DNA of 64,000 bases, from positions 248,001 through 312,000 of the forward strand of contig CP150547.1 of the NCBI GenBank assembly GCA_049487715.1, written 5' to 3'. The notes beneath the pieces are model-generated. The model was not told where the DNA came from. It searched no databases and saw only the letters and a program-made list of their open reading frames with translations. Shown here piece after piece: positions 42,905-51,007 of this stretch (the stretch's first letter is position 1; each line of letters begins with the position of its first letter). The DNA is from Pycnococcus provasolii (Eukaryota > Chlorophyta > Pseudoscourfieldiophyceae > Pseudoscourfieldiales). Both the position numbers and the translations under genes were made by a program.

Positions 42905-42954
42905 TGGGGCCTCGTGGGGCCTCACGCGGCCGTTTACGGCCCCACGAGGCCCCA
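42905..42954. repeat. GC-rich inverted repeat, 17-bp stem
   Basis: TGGGGCCTCGTGGGGCC (42905-42921) pairs with GGCCCCACGAGGCCCCA (42938-42954) around a 16-nt loop. Related GGCC blocks continue to about 42990. Confidence 0.85.
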
Positions 42955-43127
42955 TGCGGCCCCTTGAGGGCCCATGGGGACCCATGTTAGCCGCCTTTCG
43001 CGTTGACCTCTTTCCCTCCTCAACTTGAAACGCGTCAACACAGACACGTCCGAGTAGGCCGGGGCCGGCCTCGTCTTAACGGAGCTCGCCTTCACTCCTC
43101 ATTCTCAAGGGAACTCGCTCGCCTTCG

Positions 43128-43269
43128 CTGGCTGCTGGCTGCTGCTGCTGCCTCAACCGGCCACGTCTGCCGAAGAAGAGGAGCTGCTTCATCCTCAACG
43201 AACATCGCTGGCTGCTGCTGCTGCCTCAACCGGCCACGTCGGCCGAAGAAGAGGAGCTGCTTCATCCTT
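43128..43269 (+). repeat. Tandem duplication with CTG/CTGCTG core
   Basis: Two copies (about 43128-43197 and 43205-43269) share CTGCTGCTGCCTCAACCGGC, CACGTC and GCCGAAGAAGAGGAGCTGCT. A third partial CAACCGGCCACGTC-like copy follows at about 43277. It is non-coding. Confidence 0.8.
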
Positions 43270-43421
43270 CATCCTGAACCGGCCACGTCTCTTTCACCGG
43301 TACGTCATGCCTGAGGCGGAGATTATAATAATGGTGTTTTGTTTACATGGCGGCCGCCCAGAACCAGCGGCGCGAGCGATGCCCCCTAATCAAAAACCCC
43401 AATTAAACAAGTAGAACTGAA

Positions 43422-43443
43422 GATTAGGATTAGGGTTAGGGTT
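43422..43443 (+). promoter_or_regulatory. TTAGGG-type element upstream of LPAAT
   Basis: GATTAGGATTAGGGTTAGGG, about 350 bp upstream of the LPAAT start codon. Confidence 0.5.
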
Positions 43444-43757
43444 GTTGTCTTCCCAGCCCGGATGCCCAAACTCCCCCCTGGACCCTCCCCGACAGCCCGA
43501 GCCCCTGATCTGGCCTGAGCCTGAGGGGCCGGAGCTTCGGCGTCCTTTACTTTTGGAATTTGGATGGCTTCCCTGTCACCTGTACAGTAATGGACAAGCA
43601 ACAAGTGGATCCCCACGGGCAAACGGCCCTCCCTAGTCTAAGTGCGATTTTCGACTTTCTTTTTAGTTTTGAGAATCCTGCCGCGCTCCTCCACCGCACA
43701 CTCCTCCCCCTCTTTTTTGTCCGACTGCCCTGTAAACTGGAGGCGCTTTTTGGGATT

Positions 43758-43780
43758 CGCGGATAACAACATTATCCGCG
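43758..43780 (+). promoter_or_regulatory. Hairpin immediately before the LPAAT start codon
   Basis: CGCGGATAA and TTATCCGCG form a perfect 9-bp stem with loop CAACA, ending nine bases before the ATG at 43790. If transcribed, it would sit in the leader and could affect initiation (inference). Confidence 0.45.
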
Positions 43781-43789
43781 GGGGGTATC

Positions 43790-45037
43790 ATGTCCTCTCC
43801 TATGTCCGTGGGTGTGTCTTCTTTTAACCGTCCGTCGCCGTCTCTGGCTGCTGCTGCTGCTGCTTGTCGTCATGGTCGTCGTGGTCATGGTCGTGGGTTA
43901 GTAGTAGCATCTCGTCGTGGTGGTGCTCTTTCCTCGCCTGCTAATCGGCGAGATTTGGTTCGGCCGGCTGGTTTTTCTTCCCTCTTCCCATTTGGGAGAG
44001 CATGTGCGATTTCACATCAGCAGCTTTTTTCCCGTCACGGGGCTTCTCAGCTACAAGCATCCATGTCCTCTTCATCAACTCCTTGTCATCAACATCATCA
44101 TCATCATCATCAAAATAACCATTTGTGTCGGCAGGGTGGCAGAAATCATAATCGTACACACGTTCCTACGAATGGCAGGGAGAGGAGGAATGTCAGCACG
44201 CACATGTGCAGTGCCGCGGCGGCTGGCGCGGCGTGGACAGCACCACCTGAAACGAACTTTGACCCGAGCGCGTTCGGAACGACAAACGCGTCGAAACTTC
44301 TCGGAAGCATACGCGCGGTGCTCTTCTACACGTGGACGCTCGCGCTCGCCGTGCCACTCTTCTGCATCATGCTCGTCCTGTTCCCGTTCGTGAGGGTACT
44401 CGACAACACAAGGCGGCTCGCTGAGCACTTCGTTAACGATATCTGGGCCATCATCAGCCAGTTCCCCTTCTACCGTGTCAGGCACTACGGACTCGAGAAC
44501 CTACCAAAGCCTGACGAGGGGTGCGTCTACGTCGCCAACCACCAGAGCTTTCTCGACATATTCAGCCTCTTCACGCTGCGAAGGCCATTCAAGTTTGTCA
44601 GCAAGACGTCCATATTCCTCATACCCATCGTCGGATGGAGCATGTTCCTCACCGGACACATTGGACTGAAGCGCACAGACGCACGAAGCCAGCTCAAGGT
44701 ATTGTCGACGTGCATCGAAAGTCTCAAAAATGGCGCGTCCGTGCTCTTCTTTCCAGAGGGAACGCGCTCCGTCTCGGGCAACATGGATTCGTTCAAGAAG
44801 GGCGCATTCAGCGCGGCAGTCAAGGCGAAGGCGCGCGTCGTCCCCATCACGCTGCTTGGCACAGGTCAGCTGATGCAGAGTGGCGGCGAGAGCCGCATTC
44901 AGCCTGGCACTGTGGGCATTGTCGTGCACCCTCCCATGGATAGCGTAAACTCGGACGGTACGCCTCGTGATGCGAACGATATGATGAACGAGGCGCGGTC
45001 TGTGATTGCGTCTGCGATGCCGGAAGGAACGTACTAA
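43790..45037 (+). CDS. 1-acyl-sn-glycerol-3-phosphate acyltransferase (LPAAT), probably plastid
   Basis: The acyltransferase core (about residues 190-415) has the NHxxxxD motif as NHQSFLD and the glycerol-phosphate motif as FPEGTRS. It also has GHIGLKR and a hydrophobic pair before the catalytic site (LFYTWTLALAVPLFCIMLVLF). The enzyme acylates lysophosphatidic acid to phosphatidic acid in glycerolipid synthesis. About 150 residues precede the core: Ser/Ala/Arg/His-rich, with few acidic residues, starting MSSPMSVGVSSFNRPSP. This suits a plastid transit peptide, and the core resembles the plastid/cyanobacterial-type enzyme (PlsC) more than the ER form. A poly-His tract (HHHHHHQ) lies in the leader, encoded by a CAT repeat. 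It converges on the PLAC8 gene with 321 bp between stops. Confidence 0.92.
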   Translation: MSSPMSVGVSSFNRPSPSLAAAAAACRHGRRGHGRGLVVASRRGGALSSPANRRDLVRPAGFSSLFPFGRACAISHQQLFSRHGASQLQASMSSSSTPCHQHHHHHHQNNHLCRQGGRNHNRTHVPTNGRERRNVSTHMCSAAAAGAAWTAPPETNFDPSAFGTTNASKLLGSIRAVLFYTWTLALAVPLFCIMLVLFPFVRVLDNTRRLAEHFVNDIWAIISQFPFYRVRHYGLENLPKPDEGCVYVANHQSFLDIFSLFTLRRPFKFVSKTSIFLIPIVGWSMFLTGHIGLKRTDARSQLKVLSTCIESLKNGASVLFFPEGTRSVSGNMDSFKKGAFSAAVKAKARVVPITLLGTGQLMQSGGESRIQPGTVGIVVHPPMDSVNSDGTPRDANDMMNEARSVIASAMPEGTY

Positions 45038-45358
45038 AGGGGCGGTGCAATGGGCGGAGGGACGACGACTGGCGACACAGCGCGCGTGCTTGCGCGTGAC
45101 GATAGTTATGGAAGTGTAACGTTGCCTGAACATGTCCAGCATCTACTACGGGTAGGACTTCCACTCTTCGTGTCGACACACACACACACAACCAAAAACA
45201 AAATTAAAATTGAATATTATTTAGAAAGTTAAAAAAAATGCTAACAAAACACGCACGCGCGTAGCCCGCCACACCGTCTACCGCATGGTTCCCGCACAAG
45301 AAAAGTGTTGCGTCACGCTCCAACTAAAAACAACTCCACCAACCGGCGTGAGCCTTTC
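45038..45358. other. Convergent 3' region between LPAAT and PLAC8-type genes
   Basis: 321 bp holding a short CA run at about 45176-45192 and an AT-rich stretch at 45195-45240. Nothing else seen. Confidence 0.5.
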
Positions 45359-45904
45359 TTAATCACCCGGCGAGTTTTTCGGCTCGCCGAGGAACTCCTT
45401 CTTGTAGAACTTGAATCCTGGCGGCACTGGAACCCTCTTCTTGAGCATGCGGTACTCCTGCGTGAGCGCGCAGGGGTAGCTGACGAGGTGCGCGAGACAG
45501 TCTCCAGTCATGCCACCTTCGATTCCGTACTTCTCGCGAATGTTCGCGCGCATGTACATTGCGAAGCAGCCGGAGCAGTTGATGAACGGCGCAAAGGTTG
45601 CGAAGGGCGTTGTGAGCATGGCCGCCGCGGGACCGAAGGCCAGGCAGTGGAAGCAGCAGTTCTCCCACAGGAGTCCATCCTGCGAGCTGAGCGGCGCAAT
45701 AGGTTCCTTGTAGCTCTCAAAGATCACGTTGGCGATCTTTCCGAACACGACGCACGGGCAGAAGCACGCGCAGAGTGCCTCCTCCCTCCTATCCGCGGAG
45801 AGACAGTTTCCGTCTGCGACGCACTTGAACATGTCCTCATCCCACTGTCCTTCACCGATACCTGCGACATGCGCACTGACAACGTTCGCGGCTTCAATGT
45901 TCAT
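45359..45904 (-). CDS. PLAC8 (Cys-rich, DUF614) family small membrane protein
   Basis: 181 residues, Cys-rich. It has the PLAC8 pattern of an N-terminal block (EEALCACFCPCVVFGKIANVI), a central hydrophobic stretch (CLAFGPAAAMLTTPFATFAPF) and the C-terminal signature CLAHLVSYPCALTQEYRML. In plants the family includes fruit-weight/cell-number regulators and cadmium-resistance (PCR) proteins affecting divalent metal transport; in animals it includes cornifelin and PLAC8. Which role applies here cannot be read from sequence. The ORF is intronless and starts at MNIEAANVV. Confidence 0.85.
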   Translation of the reverse strand: MNIEAANVVSAHVAGIGEGQWDEDMFKCVADGNCLSADRREEALCACFCPCVVFGKIANVIFESYKEPIAPLSSQDGLLWENCCFHCLAFGPAAAMLTTPFATFAPFINCSGCFAMYMRANIREKYGIEGGMTGDCLAHLVSYPCALTQEYRMLKKRVPVPPGFKFYKKEFLGEPKNSPGD

Positions 45905-46396
45905 GAACGACGACCTCCTATTTTAGTTGCCCTCCTATCACCGGCCAGTGCCGGTGCCGGTGGGGAATGCGGCCGCACCATTCGTCACGGTCGTCGCTGG
46001 TGGTCACGCTGGTCGCCGCTACCCCCTCGGCCTCGGGACCCTTCGAGCTAAAAAATGCGAGCGCCGCTTTTTCCGCCGAGCAGTCCCATGTTTTTGGATA
46101 GTCCTATGTTCGAGAAGGTCTTAGTCGAGTGACATCACGGATGGGATGGGGCCCCACCAGTCTTACCTGTTCGTTTGCCCCTCTCCTCCCTCCCTTCCCT
46201 TTCCCTTTCTTTCCTTTCTTTTTCCTTGTCCTCAAGCGTCCGGGGCTCCGGAATTCAAAAAAACACACCTCGGGGCCCGCCATCATCATTGGCCATGCCG
46301 TGGGTGCTCATGCCCGCGTCCATGTGCCCGCCTGACTCGGAGCCGTGGCTGATCTCGTCGGCGTCTGAATTAAAGAGGGACGAGCGAGATATCAAC
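45905..46396. other. Divergent leader region between PLAC8-type and WW-domain genes
   Basis: About 490 bp. Contains a pyrimidine-rich tract (46185-46235) and an upstream frame open from 46175 in register with the WW gene. That frame begins with low-complexity Ser/Leu/Phe and is considered leader. No telomere-type element is seen here. Confidence 0.4.
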
Positions 46397-47309
46397 ATGG
46401 CCTTTACAAATAAACTTAAGAAGACGAAGAAGAAGAAAGGATCCGCGGCCTTGCCAGCCATGCCACCCTTAAGCGCACCTCCACACCTCAAAATCCTATG
46501 GGCACACGCTTGCGTCGAGGCGATATCGGACGAGTATGACTTCGACTGCCCGCTCACAGCAATGGAACCGGACGACCTATTCAGGAAGTGCATCGTGCGC
46601 TCGGGAGGTGAGGGCCGTGACGGTGACGACGCGAAACTTGCGGTTCTCATTCCAAAAAAGCTCATACCAGCTCTACCTGACACCCTCGACTGGAATTCGG
46701 TGATTGTGCATCGCAAGCTTAGCATAAGCCAAAAGGATAAGGCGAAGCCTGCCACACTCGCGGCCGCGGCGCGCAAGGCGCTGGCTCTTAGCGGCGACGG
46801 GCTCTCCGCCGAACTGAAGGGAGCAGGGCCGCCGCTCGTACGTGTCAAGAAGAACGCCGACAGCAACAAGGAGAATTCCGAAGGTGGTAGTAGCGACGGC
46901 GACAGTGCCGTGCTTCTCGCGCGCTTGACTTGCAAACGTTCCGACGACGTCTTTGATCTGCTTGGCAACTTCTTCGGCTGGAAGTCTCGAGGTTTGCGCC
47001 ACGTGCACAGACTCGCGTACGACTACGTCGCCACTGAAGCCTTGGAACAACAGGACGAGGAAAAGAGAGTGCGCGGGCAGCTGCACTTCCTGGGAGACGC
47101 GGAGACCGTCAAGGAGCTGGTGGTGGACAGCAGCGGCACATCTCTCGTGTTTTGCAGATTCAAGGATAGCGCTGGGATCGATAAGGGCAAGGGTGAGGAA
47201 ACCTTCGTTGAGCGCCTTGACAACCTCGAGCGCAAATGCGACGGTGAGAAGACATACATGCTTGTGCCGCGCGCGGATGCCCCCAAGAAGAAGACGGCGG
47301 AAAGCAGCA

Positions 47310-47340
<31 letters not shown>

Positions 47341-48361
47341 TGAGGAGGAGGAGGAGGAGGAGGAGGAGAATCCGAAGAGAAAGAGTACTGAGGAGACGCA
47401 TCGTGCGATGTGGCTTTCCTCCGAGTGGCACGCGATCTCTAATCGTGTCATCAATCACATCTGCGGAGGCGCGGGTGAGTGCTCGCGGGTTAGGAGGTAC
47501 TTTGGGTGCATGAGGAATACCCAGACTGGGAATTTTACCATCGAGATCGTAAATGCGGAAATGGAGGCGATGAAGAGCGCAACGAGGGGTGTGCGCACGG
47601 CGCAACAGAACAAGGCGAAACAACTTTGCTGGTGTCTCGCGATCACCATGGCGATGTACCGCGACATCTACTGGCTTCACGATAACGAGGATCCGGATGA
47701 AGCTTGCGAAGCTGTCGCGAACGTGGCTGCATACTTGCGTGACCTCCTGCGTCTTTCTGACGACGAGTTGGGCATCACCTCTCCGGACAGCACCGGTGCC
47801 TCGTCGAGCAGCAGCAGCTCTGAGAACCTTTCCTCTTCGCGCATCGCGCTGTACGACTACCTCGCGATGGTGGAGAAAGAGTTCAAAACGATCGAAGATT
47901 GCAAGTTTTCGTGGAAGCCACGCAAGAATCGCTCTGACAGCGGCAAGGGCAAGGCGCCAGCGGCGGGTGGTGGTGCGAAGGCGAAGGGGCGAGCAGCAGG
48001 TGCCGGTGCCAGTGCCAGCGTGCCGAAGGACTGGGCGGAGGCGCAGGACCCCAACACGGGCAAGACGTACTACTACAACCGCAAGACGTCCGAGACGACG
48101 TGGAGCCGCCCCGAGGCCCCCCCGATGCCGAAGGACTGGGCGGAGGCGCAGGACCCCAACACGGGCAAGACGTACTACTACAACCGCAAGACGTCCGAGA
48201 CGACGTGGAGCCGCCCCGAGGCTCCCCCGGAGAAGCCCAAGAAGAAGAAGAAGGACTCCGACGCGCTCGAGCGCATGACCTACGAACAACTCGAGGCTCT
48301 CGTCGAGAGTTCTGGCGGTGGCGGTATGCGGAAGAAGGCGAGGGTGAGGGCGACGAAGTGA
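46397..48361 (+). CDS. Protein with two identical C-terminal WW domains, N-terminal region unrecognised
   Basis: The start MAFTNKLKKTKKKKG gives 654 residues; the frame is open a further 74 codons and Met codons at 46295 or 46322 are alternatives. The N-terminal 240 residues have no family I recognise (KILWAHACVEAISDEYDF, LPDTLDWNSVIVHRKLSI). A run of nine Asp and nine Glu lies near residues 308-325. A Cys- and Trp-containing helical region follows (WLSSEWHAISNRVINHICGG, QLCWCLAITMAMYRDIYWLH, about 336-450). Near the C-terminus are two WW domains with both Trp and the YYYN core (KDWAEAQDPNTGKTYYYN, TTWSRPEAPP). They are identical in protein sequence and encoded by a 105-bp tandem duplication. 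WW domains bind Pro-rich ligands, often in splicing or signalling. Function is unknown. Confidence 0.75.
48023..48232 (+). repeat. 105-bp tandem duplication encoding the two WW domains
   Basis: Copies 48023-48127 and 48128-48232 differ by one silent base (CCC against CTC context) and at the last linker codon. Near-identity at silent sites indicates very recent duplication or conversion. Confidence 0.95.
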
Positions 48362-48509
48362 TATAGTGATCTTTTGTACTGTACAGTATAGGCCCAATTG
48401 TACAGTGTACATAGTCTGCTTACTTAGGTGAGTGGTGCGCACGCACAGTATTGGTTGACTGGCCGGGTGGAACAGTAAGGTTCCAACCAGCGCAATGAGT
48501 GGTATAAAG

Positions 48510-48531
48510 GTGTACGTAACGTTACGTACAC
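48510..48531. repeat. 22-bp perfect palindrome
   Basis: GTGTACGTAAC followed at once by GTTACGTACAC, with no spacer. It lies in the convergent 3' region between the WW-domain gene and purple acid phosphatase. Confidence 0.9.
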
Positions 48532-48594
48532 ATAAGAAAACACAGTCGAATTGGTTTGTTTTAGTAACATTGTCACAGCTCGATCAAATCTCGA

Positions 48595-50250
48595 TCAAAT
48601 GCCTTCGTCATCGCCGAGCGTGCTGAGCTCGTTGTCGAACTTGCTGTACGATCGTGATGACGGCGAATTTCGATGCAAGTAGTACGCGTACGCACCTACG
48701 AGTGCACCGACGATGCCAAGCAGGCCAAACAAGACCACACCCAGCTGACTGCCGCCATTGCCGTCGCCGTATGTGCCACTGTGAGGATGGATCACCCGAG
48801 AGTCGCCACCGTCACGTGAATTTTGAGGGGCAACCTCGCCCGTCACGCAGGCGTCTCGGCCTTTTGAAATCAGCCAAGACTCGTCAGCAGGCGTCGCGGT
48901 TGCCGCATCCGCACCACGATGCCACTGAAACTGCGCGTGAGTGCTGTTGAACACCTTAAGGCATCCGTGGCCGTACGCGGCTTCGCGGTATGCACTCCAC
49001 TCGGGCGCAGCATCCGCGTTCGGGAAAGGGTAAAGACCCTCGCGATTCCCACCATCGCCCACGACAACGTACTGAATGCCGCACGTCTGATTGAGCACGG
49101 CGCCGCTCGACACGGCGTGCACCCTTTCATACGCGTGCACGTGTCCGGCAACGACCATGTGAACTCCGTACTCGAGAAGCACGCCCTCCATCGACGCCTT
49201 CATCGCATCTCCCTCCCCCTTGTGTGCGCTGTTGGTCTGGTACCACGGTGCATGCAGAACAACGACCACAAAGGGCGTTCGAACGCGATCGACCCGTGAA
49301 AGGTCGCGTCGCAGCCAGGCGTGCTGCGCCGAATCTTTCGAGTAGTCGGAATACGAAGAAAGCATCACAAAATGCACGCCGGCAACGTCGAAGCTGTAGT
49401 AGAGAGGATCGCTACTGCCGCTCTCGGCGAAGGGCATCGCGCGCGCGCGTCGAACCTTGTATGGCACAAACTCGCCTCCCATAGAATTTCCGCAGCCCTC
49501 AATTTCATGATTACCTGCGACACTGTGCCACGGCGTTTTCTGCGAAAGGTGCTCGACCATGTCGGCGTACGTATCCCAGCGAGGCTGCACGCAGTCAGCG
49601 TACGACAGGTCGCCGGCGTCGATGATTGCATGCGGCTTCATTGCTGCAACGCGGTGGTAAGTCAGGTTGCTGTGCTCCGTTTGCCCGACGTCGCCGATGA
49701 GCGCGAGCGTGACGGGTTCGTCGTCCGCGGCTGGCGCGGTTGCGGCAGGCACGAAGAAGCGTTGCACTGAGCTCGTTCCGTTGCTCCCACTGCCCACCTG
49801 GTAGTAGACGTTCTGGTTCACCTGCAGCGGCCCAATCTTCGCGACGTGGACGTACCCACTGTGGTATCCCGGCCCGCCACAGCTCGGCGAGTCGCACTTG
49901 TAGCTGTCAATTGTGCCTGTGCTGGTATCGCTCAAGTCGTCCGGGTCGGCTCCAAAGCGAACGATCGTACCCGCCGCGTCGTGCGTGGTCCACGCAACCC
50001 GCGCATAGCGCTCATCCGCGAGCGCGACCACGAGGTTACGCGGCTTGGACGTCCCGAGAGGCAAGCTGCTGATCGTGCCCTTGCCTCTTGTCTTCGCGCT
50101 ACTCGCCTTGCCACCGTCTTCGGTTGAGAGCGCGACGGCGGCGAGGATAACGACGAGTAAGACGCACACGGCGACGGCGACGCGTGCGCGCGTGATCATT
50201 CCCTTCGGCCGCAAGCTCGTCGGCGCGTCCAAGGTGGTTGTGCCTTGCAT
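48595..50250 (-). CDS. Purple acid phosphatase (metallophosphatase), membrane-anchored
   Basis: From MQGTTTLDAP, 551 residues; 28 further in-frame codons lie upstream. All five metallophosphatase motifs are present: GDVGQ, GDLSYAD, GNHE, VLHAPWY and GHVHAYER, including the Tyr that gives the purple Fe(III) charge-transfer colour. A fibronectin-like N-terminal domain precedes them (VRFGADPDDL, YHSGYVHVAKIGPL, VYYQVGS), as in plant PAPs. One membrane segment lies near the N-terminus (VAVAVCVLLVVILAAVAL) and a second near the C-terminus (LGVVLFGLLGIVGALVGAYAYYL), followed by a short Ser-rich cytosolic tail. The enzyme is thus probably surface- or vacuole-facing, releasing phosphate from organic esters. 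Many algal PAPs respond to phosphate starvation; no such signal is evident here. Confidence 0.95.
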   Translation of the reverse strand: MQGTTTLDAPTSLRPKGMITRARVAVAVCVLLVVILAAVALSTEDGGKASSAKTRGKGTISSLPLGTSKPRNLVVALADERYARVAWTTHDAAGTIVRFGADPDDLSDTSTGTIDSYKCDSPSCGGPGYHSGYVHVAKIGPLQVNQNVYYQVGSGSNGTSSVQRFFVPAATAPAADDEPVTLALIGDVGQTEHSNLTYHRVAAMKPHAIIDAGDLSYADCVQPRWDTYADMVEHLSQKTPWHSVAGNHEIEGCGNSMGGEFVPYKVRRARAMPFAESGSSDPLYYSFDVAGVHFVMLSSYSDYSKDSAQHAWLRRDLSRVDRVRTPFVVVVLHAPWYQTNSAHKGEGDAMKASMEGVLLEYGVHMVVAGHVHAYERVHAVSSGAVLNQTCGIQYVVVGDGGNREGLYPFPNADAAPEWSAYREAAYGHGCLKVFNSTHAQFQWHRGADAATATPADESWLISKGRDACVTGEVAPQNSRDGGDSRVIHPHSGTYGDGNGGSQLGVVLFGLLGIVGALVGAYAYYLHRNSPSSRSYSKFDNELSTLGDDEGI

Positions 50251-51007
50251 GTTGTTTCCAAGCACCGGTGTGCAATGGACGAACGAATGATGCCGCAGAC
50301 GAGCCAGAGGATCTTTAGGAAACCAACAGTGCAACTTAAGACGGGACGGAGCTGGAAAGTGGAAGAAGAGCTTCGTTCGTTCGCGAGAGGGATGTTCATC
50401 TGTTCATGTGACGTGTCTAAATAAATTTAATCAACCTTGACCATGGATGGTGCGCGTGCTAACTGTGGTAGAGGTCGAACCTTGTTGGCCAAATGGCCAG
50501 ACCTTGCACTCTGTCATGTCGTTCACGCGGGTGGTCAAGAAACACGCGCTCATTGGCCGGACCTTGCCCACTAAAAGGAGGTCCCTTTGCACAAAAGTCG
50601 TCCACGCGACCTGCTCACGCGGGTGGTCAAGAAACACGCGCGGCCTGAGGTTAAAATGCCACGATAAAGTTTTTTACCACTACAACAACTGGTACGATAC
50701 AACAACTGGTACAAATGACGCGATGTGCTCGAGGCGCGAGGAGATGAATGGGCAAGGCGTTTTGCACCGTATGTGCGTGCGTGTTGTATCGCTTGAAAAC
50801 ACTTCCAACTTCGAACTTTGTGCAGTCAAACGCGCGTCAACCAACGCCAATCCCTGTCGAGTTGGTTTTAGGGCCTTTACGGGCCATGCTGTGCTTTTGC
50901 GATGGCCGGCTCGTGCACGACGCCGCGGCCGCACCCGCATCTTTGTCCAAATCGAAGCATCTTTGTCGAAGTTAACGCAGCTTTGTCGGCTAGGCCCATT
51001 TGAAACG
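50251..51007. other. Leader region between purple acid phosphatase and the Calx-beta/ARM gene
   Basis: About 757 bp. Contains a 27-bp direct repeat pair at 50523-50549 and 50615-50641 and a repeated GGCC[AG]GACCTTGC. A short ACAACAACTGGTAC repeat lies at 50683-50714. A frame open from 50447 joins the downstream CDS in register, but its product is low-complexity and lacks a signal, so translation is placed at 51008. Confidence 0.5.
50523..50641 (+). repeat. 27-bp direct repeat pair
   Basis: TCACGCGGGTGGTCAAGAAA followed by CACGCGC occurs identically at 50523-50549 and 50615-50641, 92 bp apart, upstream of the Calx-beta/ARM gene. Confidence 0.9.

Larger units (their letters stand above)
42636..43789. 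other. Intergenic region between scramblase and LPAAT with hairpins and a tandem duplication
   Basis: About 1.15 kb. Contains a GGCC-rich inverted repeat at 42905-42954, a 65-bp class tandem duplication with CTG runs at 43128-43269, a TTAGGG element at 43422-43443 and a 9-bp stem hairpin at 43758-43780. The ORF 43003-43314 simply reads through the duplication and changes frame between its copies, so it is not called as a gene. Confidence 0.6.

Noticed and set aside
43003-43314. 103-residue plus-strand ORF
   Set aside because: It reads through a tandem duplication whose two copies are in different frames, so there is no conserved protein product.
50447-51007. 187-residue N-terminal extension of the Calx-beta/ARM ORF
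   Set aside because: It is low-complexity, contains direct DNA repeats and would bury the signal sequence starting at 51008.
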